Positions 33,741 through 43,200 of a stretch of DNA of 64,000 nt are shown one piece after another. Both the position numbers and the translations under genes were made by a program. Origin of the DNA: Catalinimonas alkaloidigena. GTDB taxonomy: Bacteria; Bacteroidota; Bacteroidia; Cytophagales; Flexibacteraceae. How positions within the stretch are numbered: position 1 is the stretch's first letter; each line of letters begins with the position of its first letter. The stretch spans positions 372,001-436,000 of the forward strand of contig NZ_FNFO01000002.1 of NCBI RefSeq assembly GCF_900100765.1. Direction: 5' to 3'. Below the pieces are notes generated by a model. That model saw only the letters and a program-made list of their open reading frames with translations. It was not told the DNA's origin and ran no database searches.

Positions 33741-36700
33741 TTAGAAATCAGCATTGATTCCAAAAGTGTACACCGGCGTCAGCGGGTAACGACCGTAGTC
33801 GAGACCGATGGACTGCGAGTTGGTATCGACGTCGCGCCCTACATACGCCCCTACTTCGGGATCGTATCCTTTGTATTTGGTGAGGGTGTACAGGTTCTGA
33901 ATACCAGCCGTCAGTCGTACGCTTTGCAATACCGATTGCTTCGCCATCAGCGTTTGCGGCAGGTTGTAACCCAACTGGATGTTTTTCACGCGCAGGAAAG
34001 AACCGTCTTCAACAAAGTAGTCCGTGAAGTATTCGCCTTGACCGTTGACAGTTGCCGTTGTGATGCGGGGAATGTTGGTACCCGGATTGGTCACTTGAGC
34101 GGCGGTGCCTTCGCCTTCCACGCGGGCGTAATTGAACGTTTCTTCAAACAGGTTGCGTCCCAGGTTGATGTTGTTCGGGTTGGTCTGGATGAAACGCAGG
34201 TAGTTGTACACGTCGTTGCCGTAGACGCCCGTCAGCAGGATGCTGAGGTCGAACCCTTTGTAGGCGAAAGTGTTGGTGAAGCCGATCGTGAACTTAGGCC
34301 AGGGGTTGCCAATGAAGGTCTGGTCGCGTTCGTCGATGATGTTGTCGCCGTTCAGGTCTTTGTACTTCACGTCGCCTACCCAGATCGAACCGGGAGCCAC
34401 TTCCCGACGGTTGCCGTTGTTGTCGGCCGGAATGGCGCTGTTGTTGATCTCGTCGACCGACTGGAAGATGCCTTCCTGCACGTAGCCGTAGAACTGCCAG
34501 GGCGCCTGACCCACGACCGAGCGCTGGTTCCAGTTGTTCATGTACCACGCGATGCGGTTGAGCGAAGCGGTTTCAGAGTAGAATTCTGTGACCTTGGCTT
34601 TGTTGCCCGAGATGTTGAAGTTGGAATTCCAGCTGAAGTTGCCGTTGTCGATGTTGATCGTGTTCAGCGTAAAGGCCCAACCGCGGTTTTGCATCGCACC
34701 GATGTTGACCCAGGGGCGGCCGATGGCACCTTCGCCAGCGGTTCCCATGTAATCAGGAAGCGGGTTTTCCAGCAACAGGTTTTCGGTCTGTTTGACGTAG
34801 AAATCACCTTCCAGTTGGATGCGGCTCTGGAACAAGCTAAGGTTGAAACCGATGTTGTTGGTCATGGTCGATTCCCACTGCAGGTAAGGGTTGCCGTAGC
34901 GGCTCAGGCGGAAGCCCGGTCCCCAGGGAGTCGTGACCGAAGCCAGCGGCCCGTAGATGTAGCTACCGTTGCCCTGGTTACCCGTTAAGCCGGTTTCGTA
35001 GCGGATCTTCAGGTCGTTGATGACCGGAATGCTCTGCATGAAGCTCTCTTCCGACACCCGCCAGGCAGCTGACGCCGAGGGGAAAACACCCCACCGGTTT
35101 TCAGGACCAAAGTTGGCCGAGCCGTCGGCCCGAAGGGCGGCCTGTACGATGTAGCGGCTGTTGAACGTGTAGTTCAGACGTCCGAAGTACGACTCCATGG
35201 CCCACTGGCTGCGACCGCCTCCGTTGTTGGCACTCTGCTGGTTCCCCAGCGGCAGGTCGACCACGTCGTTGGACAGGAAGCCGGTACGCGAACCGGTAAT
35301 CTGCTGCCAGCGCGACTCCTGGGCCTCGTGGCTGATCATCGCACCGATGTCGTGCTTGCCGATGGTGGTTTTGTACTCCAACAGTTGGTTCCAGTTCCAG
35401 TACAGACTGTTGTCGCTCGTCACGCTCAGGCTGGCGACGTCGTTGGACTTAAGTCCCAGTTGGTAGGTCGGAATGAAGTAGCGACCGTCCGAGTACTGGA
35501 TGTTCCCGTTCAGGGTAGTCCGGAACGTCAGACCTTTCAGGATGTTGATGTCGACGTTAAAGCCGCCGAGTACCTGCCGTCTCATCAGGGTATTGCTGAT
35601 CAGATTGGCAATGGCAACCGGGTTAAGCGGCGTGAACTGCACACTTTGTCCGTTGGCGGCATCGGCACCACCCCACGTACCGTCCGGATTTCTGACCGGA
35701 ATGTTGGGGGCCAGTTGCAGGGCGTTCAGAATAACGTTCTCCTGCGTGGAGGCCAGTTGTTCGTTGGTTTGGTTCACGTTCAGATTCATGCCGAGTTTCA
35801 GCCACTTGCGGGTCTGGTTGTCGACGTTGACGCGCACGCTGTACCGGTCGAAGCTGGAACCGATGGCCACGCCTTCCTGGTCGAAGTATTCGCCGGAGAG
35901 GTAAAATGTGGTTTTCTCACTACCGCCGCTCAGACTCACCTGGTGTTTCATCAGGGGAGCGGTTTTGAACAGCGCGTCCTGCCAGTTGGTACCCGCACCT
36001 AAGATGGAAGGATCGCGGAACTCGATGGGGGCAGTTTCGCCCCGTAGCGTCCGAATCTCGTTGTACATCTGCGCGTACTGCTGCAGATTCATGGAAGGAA
36101 GCTCCTGGGGTTTGTCCTGCAAGCTGTACAGGAAGCCGTAGCTCACCTTGGTTTCGCCTGCCTGTCCACGCTTGGTGGTGATCAGCACAACCCCGTTCGT
36201 GCCGCGCGATCCATAGATGGCCGTCGCCGAAGGCCCTTGCAGAATTTCCATCGAAGCAATGTCGGCAGGGTTCAGACCGGCCAGCGGGTTGACCGAGCTG
36301 GTCGAACCGTATGAAACCGTACCCGGCTGCACCTGCACACCGTCAATCACATAGAGCGGCTCGTTCGAACCCGTCAGCGAGTTGACGCCCCGGATGTTCA
36401 CCGACACGCCCCCCCCGGGCTGGCCTGTGTTCTGCGTCACATAGACCCCGGCGGCCCGGCCCTGAATGGCCTGGTCGATGGTCGTGTTCACCGTCTTCTG
36501 GATGGACTTCGAGTCAATCGTGGTTTGTGCACTCGAAATGTCGCTACGCTTCATCTCGCCGTACCCCACCACCACGACGTCTTGCAGCATGGCTACGTCT
36601 TCGGCCAACTGGATGTTGAGTTCACTCTGGCCGTTGGGATTGACTTCCTGGTTGACGTACCCGATGGACGAGAAGACCAGCACATCGCCTTCTTTCAACT

Positions 36701-36956
36701 GAATAGAGTACGTACCGTCGAAACTGGTTGTGGTTCCGGTGGTGGTACCCTTGATGATGATGTTGACGCCCGGAATACCTTCGCTATCGGTCTGTGAGGT
36801 CACTTTACCGTTGACGCGGTAGGTAGTGGTCTGAGCAATGGTCGCGCCCAATGGCAGCAGAAGCGCCAGCAGGCAGAAGGCCACCATCGCCCAGGGGCTT
36901 GCCGATGAATTTCTCCGAGAGAAATCCCTGGCTCGGTAACTGTTTTGCATACTCAT
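33741..36956 (-). CDS. SusC-like TonB-linked outer membrane transporter
   Basis: This is a protein of about 1071 residues with a signal peptide, a carboxypeptidase-regulatory-like domain (VNGKVTSQTDSEGIPGVNIIIKGTTTG), a plug domain (DVVVVGYGEMKRSDISSAQTT and RGVNSLTGSNEPLYVIDGVQV) and a 22-strand-type barrel ending in an aromatic residue (GINADF). It imports oligosaccharides into the periplasm with TonB energy. I prefer the Met at 36956, giving a normal signal peptide. A Met at 37019 overlaps the GH31 stop codon (ATGA) and is an alternative that would add 21 residues. A TATACTTT box between the two starts may be a promoter and would support the shorter form. Confidence 0.95.
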   Translation of the reverse strand: MSMQNSYRARDFSRRNSSASPWAMVAFCLLALLLPLGATIAQTTTYRVNGKVTSQTDSEGIPGVNIIIKGTTTGTTTSFDGTYSIQLKEGDVLVFSSIGYVNQEVNPNGQSELNIQLAEDVAMLQDVVVVGYGEMKRSDISSAQTTIDSKSIQKTVNTTIDQAIQGRAAGVYVTQNTGQPGGGVSVNIRGVNSLTGSNEPLYVIDGVQVQPGTVSYGSTSSVNPLAGLNPADIASMEILQGPSATAIYGSRGTNGVVLITTKRGQAGETKVSYGFLYSLQDKPQELPSMNLQQYAQMYNEIRTLRGETAPIEFRDPSILGAGTNWQDALFKTAPLMKHQVSLSGGSEKTTFYLSGEYFDQEGVAIGSSFDRYSVRVNVDNQTRKWLKLGMNLNVNQTNEQLASTQENVILNALQLAPNIPVRNPDGTWGGADAANGQSVQFTPLNPVAIANLISNTLMRRQVLGGFNVDINILKGLTFRTTLNGNIQYSDGRYFIPTYQLGLKSNDVASLSVTSDNSLYWNWNQLLEYKTTIGKHDIGAMISHEAQESRWQQITGSRTGFLSNDVVDLPLGNQQSANNGGGRSQWAMESYFGRLNYTFNSRYIVQAALRADGSANFGPENRWGVFPSASAAWRVSEESFMQSIPVINDLKIRYETGLTGNQGNGSYIYGPLASVTTPWGPGFRLSRYGNPYLQWESTMTNNIGFNLSLFQSRIQLEGDFYVKQTENLLLENPLPDYMGTAGEGAIGRPWVNIGAMQNRGWAFTLNTINIDNGNFSWNSNFNISGNKAKVTEFYSETASLNRIAWYMNNWNQRSVVGQAPWQFYGYVQEGIFQSVDEINNSAIPADNNGNRREVAPGSIWVGDVKYKDLNGDNIIDERDQTFIGNPWPKFTIGFTNTFAYKGFDLSILLTGVYGNDVYNYLRFIQTNPNNINLGRNLFEETFNYARVEGEGTAAQVTNPGTNIPRITTATVNGQGEYFTDYFVEDGSFLRVKNIQLGYNLPQTLMAKQSVLQSVRLTAGIQNLYTLTKYKGYDPEVGAYVGRDVDTNSQSIGLDYGRYPLTPVYTFGINADF

Positions 36957-37015
36957 GTAGATGTTTTGGATAGGATTGGTAATAGTTTGAAAAAAGTATA
37001 GGTAAGCTCTTGAAT

Positions 37016-39919
37016 TCATGGTCGTTTGAGGGTTTGCGTGGTGCCCCGGTACGTAAGGGTGTGATCTACTGCCGGATTATCTTCCCAGCCTTTGGGGCGG
37101 TTGGGCGTTACCCACACCACCCGGAACGTACGCTCCCGAAGCATGCCCGGAAACTCGCCCTGGCGTGAGCCGATGGTCAGGGTGCCGGTCGACTCCTTGT
37201 ACTCAAGCGGGATGGTCGCATACGCGCCTTGTTCGTAGGCGTAGGTAGTATCCTCGTCTTCATACAACGTAAAGGCGGCATCTTGCCCCGTGTAGACGTA
37301 GAGTGTGATGGGGTCGGCCGGCTTTTCGCTAGTGTACTGCAAATCGGGACCGAACGGCACAATGGAGCCTTCCTTCACGAAAAGGGGCATGCGTTCCAGC
37401 GGTGCTTCGGCCGTAATGGACTGCCCGCCGCGTTGGTGCTTGCCCGTATAGGCATCGTACCAGCCGGTGGCGGCAGGGAGGTAAAGTGTGCGTTCGCGGG
37501 CTTTGTAAGTGGTGACTGGACTAACCAGCAGACTGGGTCCGAACATGAACTGGTCGCCGATGTTATAGACGTTCGGATCGGCGGTGAAGTCCATGACCAG
37601 CGCCCGCATCAACGTATAATCCTGGTGGTAGACCTGGCCCGTCAGCGAATAGAGGTAGGGCATCAGCCGGTATCGCAACCGGTTGTAGTAGAGCATGCTC
37701 TGGTAGGCGGGGTGGCTTTCGGGCGCGATGTTGTAAATCTCACGGTATGGAAACTGCCCGTGGACACGAAACAGCGGGCAAAACGCTCCGAACTGGTACC
37801 AGCGGGTATTTAGCTCGCGCCATTCTTCCAGCGCTTCGCCCTGCGGGGCGGGGCGATCGTACTTGTTTTCCACAAAGAAGCCGCCGATGTCGGTCGTCCA
37901 GTAGGGAAGGCCCGAAAGCGCGAAATTCAACCCGCCGGGAATTTGCCGTGCCATTTCGTCGAAGCGGGACGCGATGTCGCCACTCCATGTAGCGGCGCCG
38001 TAGCGCTGAATGCCCGCGTAGGCCGAGCGTGTCAGGGTAAATACCCGTTGGTTGGGGCGTTCGGCCCGCTGGCCTTCGTAAATGCCCTGTGCATTCACCA
38101 GCGGATAGGCGTTGAAGTATTGCGTGGCCGAACCCAGGGCCGTGGGGTTCATCAGCGATTTGCGGTGCTCGATCGACGCGTTGGATAAAATGTCGGGTTC
38201 AGACGCGTCCATCCACCAGGCGTCTACGCCTTTGCTGAACAGTTTCTCGCTCAGCAGCTCCCAGAACAACTGGCGAGCCTCCGGATTGAAAGCGTCGTAG
38301 AACGTGGAGACATAGCCTTGCCCGATCCAGTCACGCTGCCGGTTTTTGATGTTTTGGGTATAGAGCCAGCCCTTCTCGTCAAACTTCCGGTAATTCTCGA
38401 TGCCTTCGTAAAACTTGGGCCATACCGAAATCATAAAATGCGTGTGGTACTGGCCGTGGAGCTGAGCGATCATACCCTTCGGGTCGGGGAAGCGCGTAGC
38501 ATCGAACTCCTGACTGCCCCATTGGTCTTCTTTCCAGTAAGACCAGTCTTGGACGATGTTGTCGAGCGGAATGCGGCGCTTGCGGAACTCCTGCACGGTG
38601 CTCAGCACTTCTTCCTGGGTTTTGTAGCGTTCGCGGCTTTGCCAGAAGCCCATCGCCCAGCGGGGCATAATTTGCGCCTTGCCCGTCAGGTGACGGTACC
38701 CGCTGATCACCTCGTCCAAATTGTCGCCTGCCACGAAGTAATAGTCGAGTTGCTCGCCCGCTTCGGAAACGAGCGAGAATTGATGTTGGGCAGAGGCGGG
38801 TCGCGGGGGGAGCCATTTCATCGAAAGAAACGACTGCCCCCCATCCGGATCCCAGGTAATTCTGAGGGGGTACTTTTTGCCCTGTTCCATTGCGAATGCA
38901 AACAGTTCAGGGCCTGGGTTCCAGGCTTCCCGCCACCTATCCACCAATTCTTCGTTATTGATCCAGACCTTGACGTAACCCGCCACGGTCATCAGAAACA
39001 GATGTTCGCCGGTTGTGTTCGCGGCAATTTCCCCCTCCCAGGTGACCAGGCCCTCCTGCATGGGAAACTCCTTCGGCAAGCGGTCCAGACAGTCCAGAAA
39101 TTCGTAGTCGATTTCTTGTTCTGTACGCTGAGTATATACCTTATCAGGTTGATCTTTTGAGGCATACGTGGCGGTAAGGCCACCGGCTTTGCCGTTTTTG
39201 TCGTACAGCCGCAGATCCGACAGCGGCCGGTAAGGGCGCGGGTCGCCAAACCGGGTAATGGAATAATTGTCCCACAACAAACCGTACTTCTTGCTGGACA
39301 CCAGGAATGGTACCGCCACCTGCGAGTTGGTTTGCACCAGGTCCACGGTCTTGCCCTGGTAGTTCATCAGGTTGGTTTGCGGCTGTCCCAGTCCATAAAA
39401 GGCTTCGTCCGGGGTAGTGCGAAAGTCCTGACGAAGTTGGTAGAGCGTATTTCCTTCCAGTGTAACGGGACGAAACTGCCGGCCTTCGCCACCTTCCTGC
39501 AACAGCACCTTTCCCTGCGCGTCGCGAAACGTAACCTCACCGGTCGCTTTGTTGACGGAGGCTTGCAGGGCTGCGGTGCGCAATACCACTTGTTGGCGTT
39601 GTTCGTCGAGGGTCCAGTCGGGGGTAGCTTGTGTTTGCGCCACCACCATCAAGCTGGCCGGATCGGGTAGCGTCGCGGCCGGGCTGGCCGTCACGCGGAC
39701 AATGCGGTCGGTAATCCATTGCAAACGGAGCGTTCGGGCCGAGTTCCCTTTGGAAGAAGGAAGCCGCAGGAGAATGCCGTCTGATTGTTTTTCGACTTGA
39801 GCGTAAGAACTGAACGGGAACAGCAACAGAAGGAGGCTCAGCGTCCACGTGGCGCGGAGCAGAGAGGGGTACAACAAAAACGCGGCGGCAGTAGGTCGAC
39901 GGCGTAATTTCCCGATCAT
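37016..39919 (-). CDS. GH31 alpha-xylosidase with inserted PA14 domain
   Basis: The 967 residues begin with a signal peptide ending SSYAQ. An N-terminal GH31 beta-domain follows, then an inserted PA14 domain (about 247-370, GLTATYASKDQ to SMKWLPP). The catalytic (beta/alpha)8 barrel has the nucleophile Asp571 in WWMDASEPD and the probable acid/base Asp648 in WSGDIASRFD, and C-terminal beta-domains complete the protein. GH31 with PA14 is the arrangement of BoGH31A, which removes the non-reducing-end xylose from xyloglucan oligosaccharides. A periplasmic role is likely. It is first in the susCD operon and its stop overlaps the upstream ATG candidate of susC. Confidence 0.93.
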   Translation of the reverse strand: MIGKLRRRPTAAAFLLYPSLLRATWTLSLLLLLFPFSSYAQVEKQSDGILLRLPSSKGNSARTLRLQWITDRIVRVTASPAATLPDPASLMVVAQTQATPDWTLDEQRQQVVLRTAALQASVNKATGEVTFRDAQGKVLLQEGGEGRQFRPVTLEGNTLYQLRQDFRTTPDEAFYGLGQPQTNLMNYQGKTVDLVQTNSQVAVPFLVSSKKYGLLWDNYSITRFGDPRPYRPLSDLRLYDKNGKAGGLTATYASKDQPDKVYTQRTEQEIDYEFLDCLDRLPKEFPMQEGLVTWEGEIAANTTGEHLFLMTVAGYVKVWINNEELVDRWREAWNPGPELFAFAMEQGKKYPLRITWDPDGGQSFLSMKWLPPRPASAQHQFSLVSEAGEQLDYYFVAGDNLDEVISGYRHLTGKAQIMPRWAMGFWQSRERYKTQEEVLSTVQEFRKRRIPLDNIVQDWSYWKEDQWGSQEFDATRFPDPKGMIAQLHGQYHTHFMISVWPKFYEGIENYRKFDEKGWLYTQNIKNRQRDWIGQGYVSTFYDAFNPEARQLFWELLSEKLFSKGVDAWWMDASEPDILSNASIEHRKSLMNPTALGSATQYFNAYPLVNAQGIYEGQRAERPNQRVFTLTRSAYAGIQRYGAATWSGDIASRFDEMARQIPGGLNFALSGLPYWTTDIGGFFVENKYDRPAPQGEALEEWRELNTRWYQFGAFCPLFRVHGQFPYREIYNIAPESHPAYQSMLYYNRLRYRLMPYLYSLTGQVYHQDYTLMRALVMDFTADPNVYNIGDQFMFGPSLLVSPVTTYKARERTLYLPAATGWYDAYTGKHQRGGQSITAEAPLERMPLFVKEGSIVPFGPDLQYTSEKPADPITLYVYTGQDAAFTLYEDEDTTYAYEQGAYATIPLEYKESTGTLTIGSRQGEFPGMLRERTFRVVWVTPNRPKGWEDNPAVDHTLTYRGTTQTLKRP

Positions 39920-40257
39920 GGTGGTGGTGGAGGAAAATAGGTTTTGTATAGACGAGTGAAAGTACCGGGAATCATGATGTACGAGGGGATGCGAATGTTT
40001 CCGATTGGGGGTCGAAATGTTAACTAGCTTACTTTTTTCGTCCGTAAGCCCCGATTTTAAGCGTGGTTGCGGCTAAGGATACCCTTCAGGGCCTCACCGG
40101 AACCACCATGCGAAGTGTAAGTGATGTAGTGTCGGTATCGCGGAATAGTGCAAGCAAAATGCTGTCCCTGGCCAGGTGATGCCAACGCCAAAGTTCATGC
40201 TATGACCCCAATAAACGCAGCCGAACACTTGGCCGAAAAAGCAGGGAAACTCCGGTG
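39920..40257. other. Intergenic region upstream of the GH31-susC operon
   Basis: These 338 bases lie between the regulator stop codon and the GH31 start. They must hold the operon promoter and probably the binding site of the hybrid regulator. I see a 6-bp inverted repeat GCTTAC/GTAAGC (40028-40033 and 40045-40050) with an 11-base spacer containing a T-run, but no convincing TAnnTTTG box. No coding frame here is credible. Confidence 0.4.
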
Positions 40258-43200
40258 TCAGGAATCGGCGGTTTGGGTAGCGTATTGTGAGGGCAATACG
40301 CCGAACTCTTGTTTGAAGTACCGGGAAAAATTTTTGGGATTGTTGAAGCCCACCCGATAGGCCACCTCGGCCACGGTCAGTTGGCTGTCGCGGAGCAGTT
40401 GCTGCGCACGCCGGAGCCGCACGGTGCGGATAAATTCCAGCGGTGTCTGGTTGGTGAGGGACGTGATTTTCTTGTAAAAGTGAACGCGGCTCATGCCCAA
40501 TTCCTGGCTGAGTTGCTCGACCGTAAAGTCCGGGTCGGCCAGGTGTTGTTCAACTAGGCTCAGGGCCTTTTGCACCAGCCGTTCGTCGAGCGAGAGTACC
40601 TCCACCTCGCTGGGCTGCACGGCAATCCGTTTGCTGAAGGCTTCCCGCTGGGCGCGCTGTTGCCCCAGCAGATTTCGAATGCGCGACAGCAGGATCTCGA
40701 AGTTGAACGGTTTGGTGATGTAGTCGTTGGCTCCGACTTCGTAGCCTTCTAGCCGCTGCGCATCGGTGGCGCGGGCGGTGAGCAGAATGACCGGAATGTG
40801 CGCCGTTTGAGGCGTATGTTTCAGCTTCTTGCACAGCTCGATTCCATCCAGCTCCGGCATCATAACATCCGACACCACCAGATCGGGCGTGGTTTCCTGA
40901 AGCATCTCCCAGCCTTTTCGGCCGTTGCTGGCCTCCAAAATGTGGAAGTGTGCCTTCAGGTTGTCTTTCAGGTAAAAACGGAAATCTTCGTGGTCTTCAA
41001 TCAGGAGGACCGTAGGCTTGCGCGTTCCGTTAGCGGGTTTTGCACCGGCGTGGGGCAGTGTGTCGGCCGAAGGGGACAGCAGTTGCACCGGCTGAGGAGA
41101 CGTATGGCGCACCAGCGCATCGGCCTCCTGCGTGCGGATGGGCAGCGAAACGGTAAAGCAACTGCCTTTTTCCGGCTCGCTCTGGACGGCAATGTGCCCG
41201 TGGTGCAACCTGACAAACTCCTGGGTAATGGCCAGCCCAATGCCGCTTCCCTGGTTGGAAAGGTGGGGTGGCAGTTCCTGCTGGAAGAACCGCTCGAAGA
41301 TTTTTTCCTGCTTTTCGGGCGGAATGCCGATGCCCGAATCACTGATGTGGATGTCGAGCCACGCGGCGTCGGCGACCTTCCGTGTCGCTACGCTGACTTC
41401 CACTTTGCCGTAGGCGGGCGTAAACTTAAAGGCGTTGGACAACAGATTGAACAGGATTTTCTCCAGCTTCTCCCCGTCGAACAGCATGTCGAGCTTTTCC
41501 ACTGCGGACGAAAACGAGAAACCGATGTGTTTCTGATCGGACAGGTCGGCGAAGTTTTCCGTAACGTCTTCCAAAAAGGCGATGATGTCGGCCTGATTAG
41601 CATGCAGCGCCACTTCCTGTTCTTCCAGTTTCCGGAAATCCAGGAGCTGGTTCACCATCGTGAGCAGGCGGCGGGCGTTGCGCTGCACCAGTTGCAGGTG
41701 CCGCTGCTGGTCGGGATCACGCGCCTCGCGCGTCATCTTCTCGATGGGGGTGAGGATGAGCGAAAGCGGAGTGCGGAATTCGTGACTTACGTTCGTAAAG
41801 AACCGGATTTTCATCAGGTCCATCTCGTGCTGGCGACGCGCTTCCCGGCGTTCGTGTTCCAGGCTGACGCGGAAGCGTTCCCGTTTCAGGGTCATGTACC
41901 GGGCCAATACCAGAACGGCCGCCAGCAGGATAAAGTAAATGACATACGCCGCTTTGGTTTTCCAGAACGGCGGAAGAATGGTGAGGGCCAACCGTACGCC
42001 GTCTTCGTTCCAGGTGCCGTCGCCGTTGGCGGCCTTCACGCGGAAGGTGTATTCACCGGGGTCCAGGTTGGTGTAGGTGGCGCGTCGGGTTTTGCCGTCG
42101 GTCAGCAGCCAGTCGTCGTTGAATCCCTCCAGCTTGTAAGCGTAGCGGTTCCGTTCTGGATGGTAGTAACTCAGTGCGGCAAATTCGAACGAAAAGACGT
42201 TGTCGCGGTGCGTAAGCGTCAGTTTCTTGGTTTCGGTGATGGAGCGGGAAAGGACCGGCCGATCGTGCGGTGCTTCGCCAATGCCAACTTCCCGGTTGAA
42301 GATCGAAAAGTGCGTCAGCACGACCGGCGGTTGTTCGGCCGGCGGGGCCAGCACCGGCGGCTGAATGATGTTAAACCCATCGGCCCCACCAAACAAGAGC
42401 TCGCCGCGGCTGGTGGTAAATCCTGCATTTTCGTTGAAAGCGCGCCCCTGCAACCCGTCCGACTCGTCGAAGTTGGTGATCTGCGCAATCAGGCTGTCCT
42501 GCCCAAGTTGCAAGTGCGAGATACCGTTGGGCGTGCTGACCCATAGGTCGTGCAACGTGTCCTCCTGAATGGAAAGGATGGCGTTATCGACCAGCCCGTC
42601 TTCCTTGCGGAACGTACGCAACAGGTGCAATTCGTCGTCGAATACGTTGAGCCCCTCGCGGCTACCGACCCACATGCGCCCCCGGTGATCGCGGAGAATG
42701 GATACGTTGTTGTTGCTGCTCGGCGAATTGTTGGGGTGGTAATACTTCTGAAACTCCACCGACGACTCCGACACGCCGGCCTCGTGAATGGCGGGCGGGC
42801 GCTTTTCCCGGATTGCGTGCGGCAACACACTGACGCCGAATGCTGTGCTGAGCCAGAGGTCGCCCTGTTGGTCTTCGGCAATGGCCGAAATGTAGTCCGA
42901 ACTGATGCCGTTCGGCTGGTGATTCCGGTGGTGTATAAACCGAGCCGTTTGCGGGTCGAACCGATCCAGCCCACCGCCCAGCGTGCCTACCCAGAGTTGG
43001 TGGTCGCGGTCTTCGTAAATCTCCCAGACGCGGTCGTCGGCCAGGCTATAGGGGTCGCTGGCGTCGTGCTGGTAGCGGATGAACCGTTTGCCGTCGAAGC
43101 AGTTCAGGCCGCCGAAGTAGGTGCCGATCCAGAGCCGCTCCCGATGGTCGATCATCAGGCTGACGATGATGTTGCTGCTCAGGCTGTAGGGATCGTTCGG

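Noticed and set aside
40148-40360. 70-codon plus-strand frame after the HTCS gene
   Set aside because: Its second half is antisense to the conserved AraC domain and the first half has no features.
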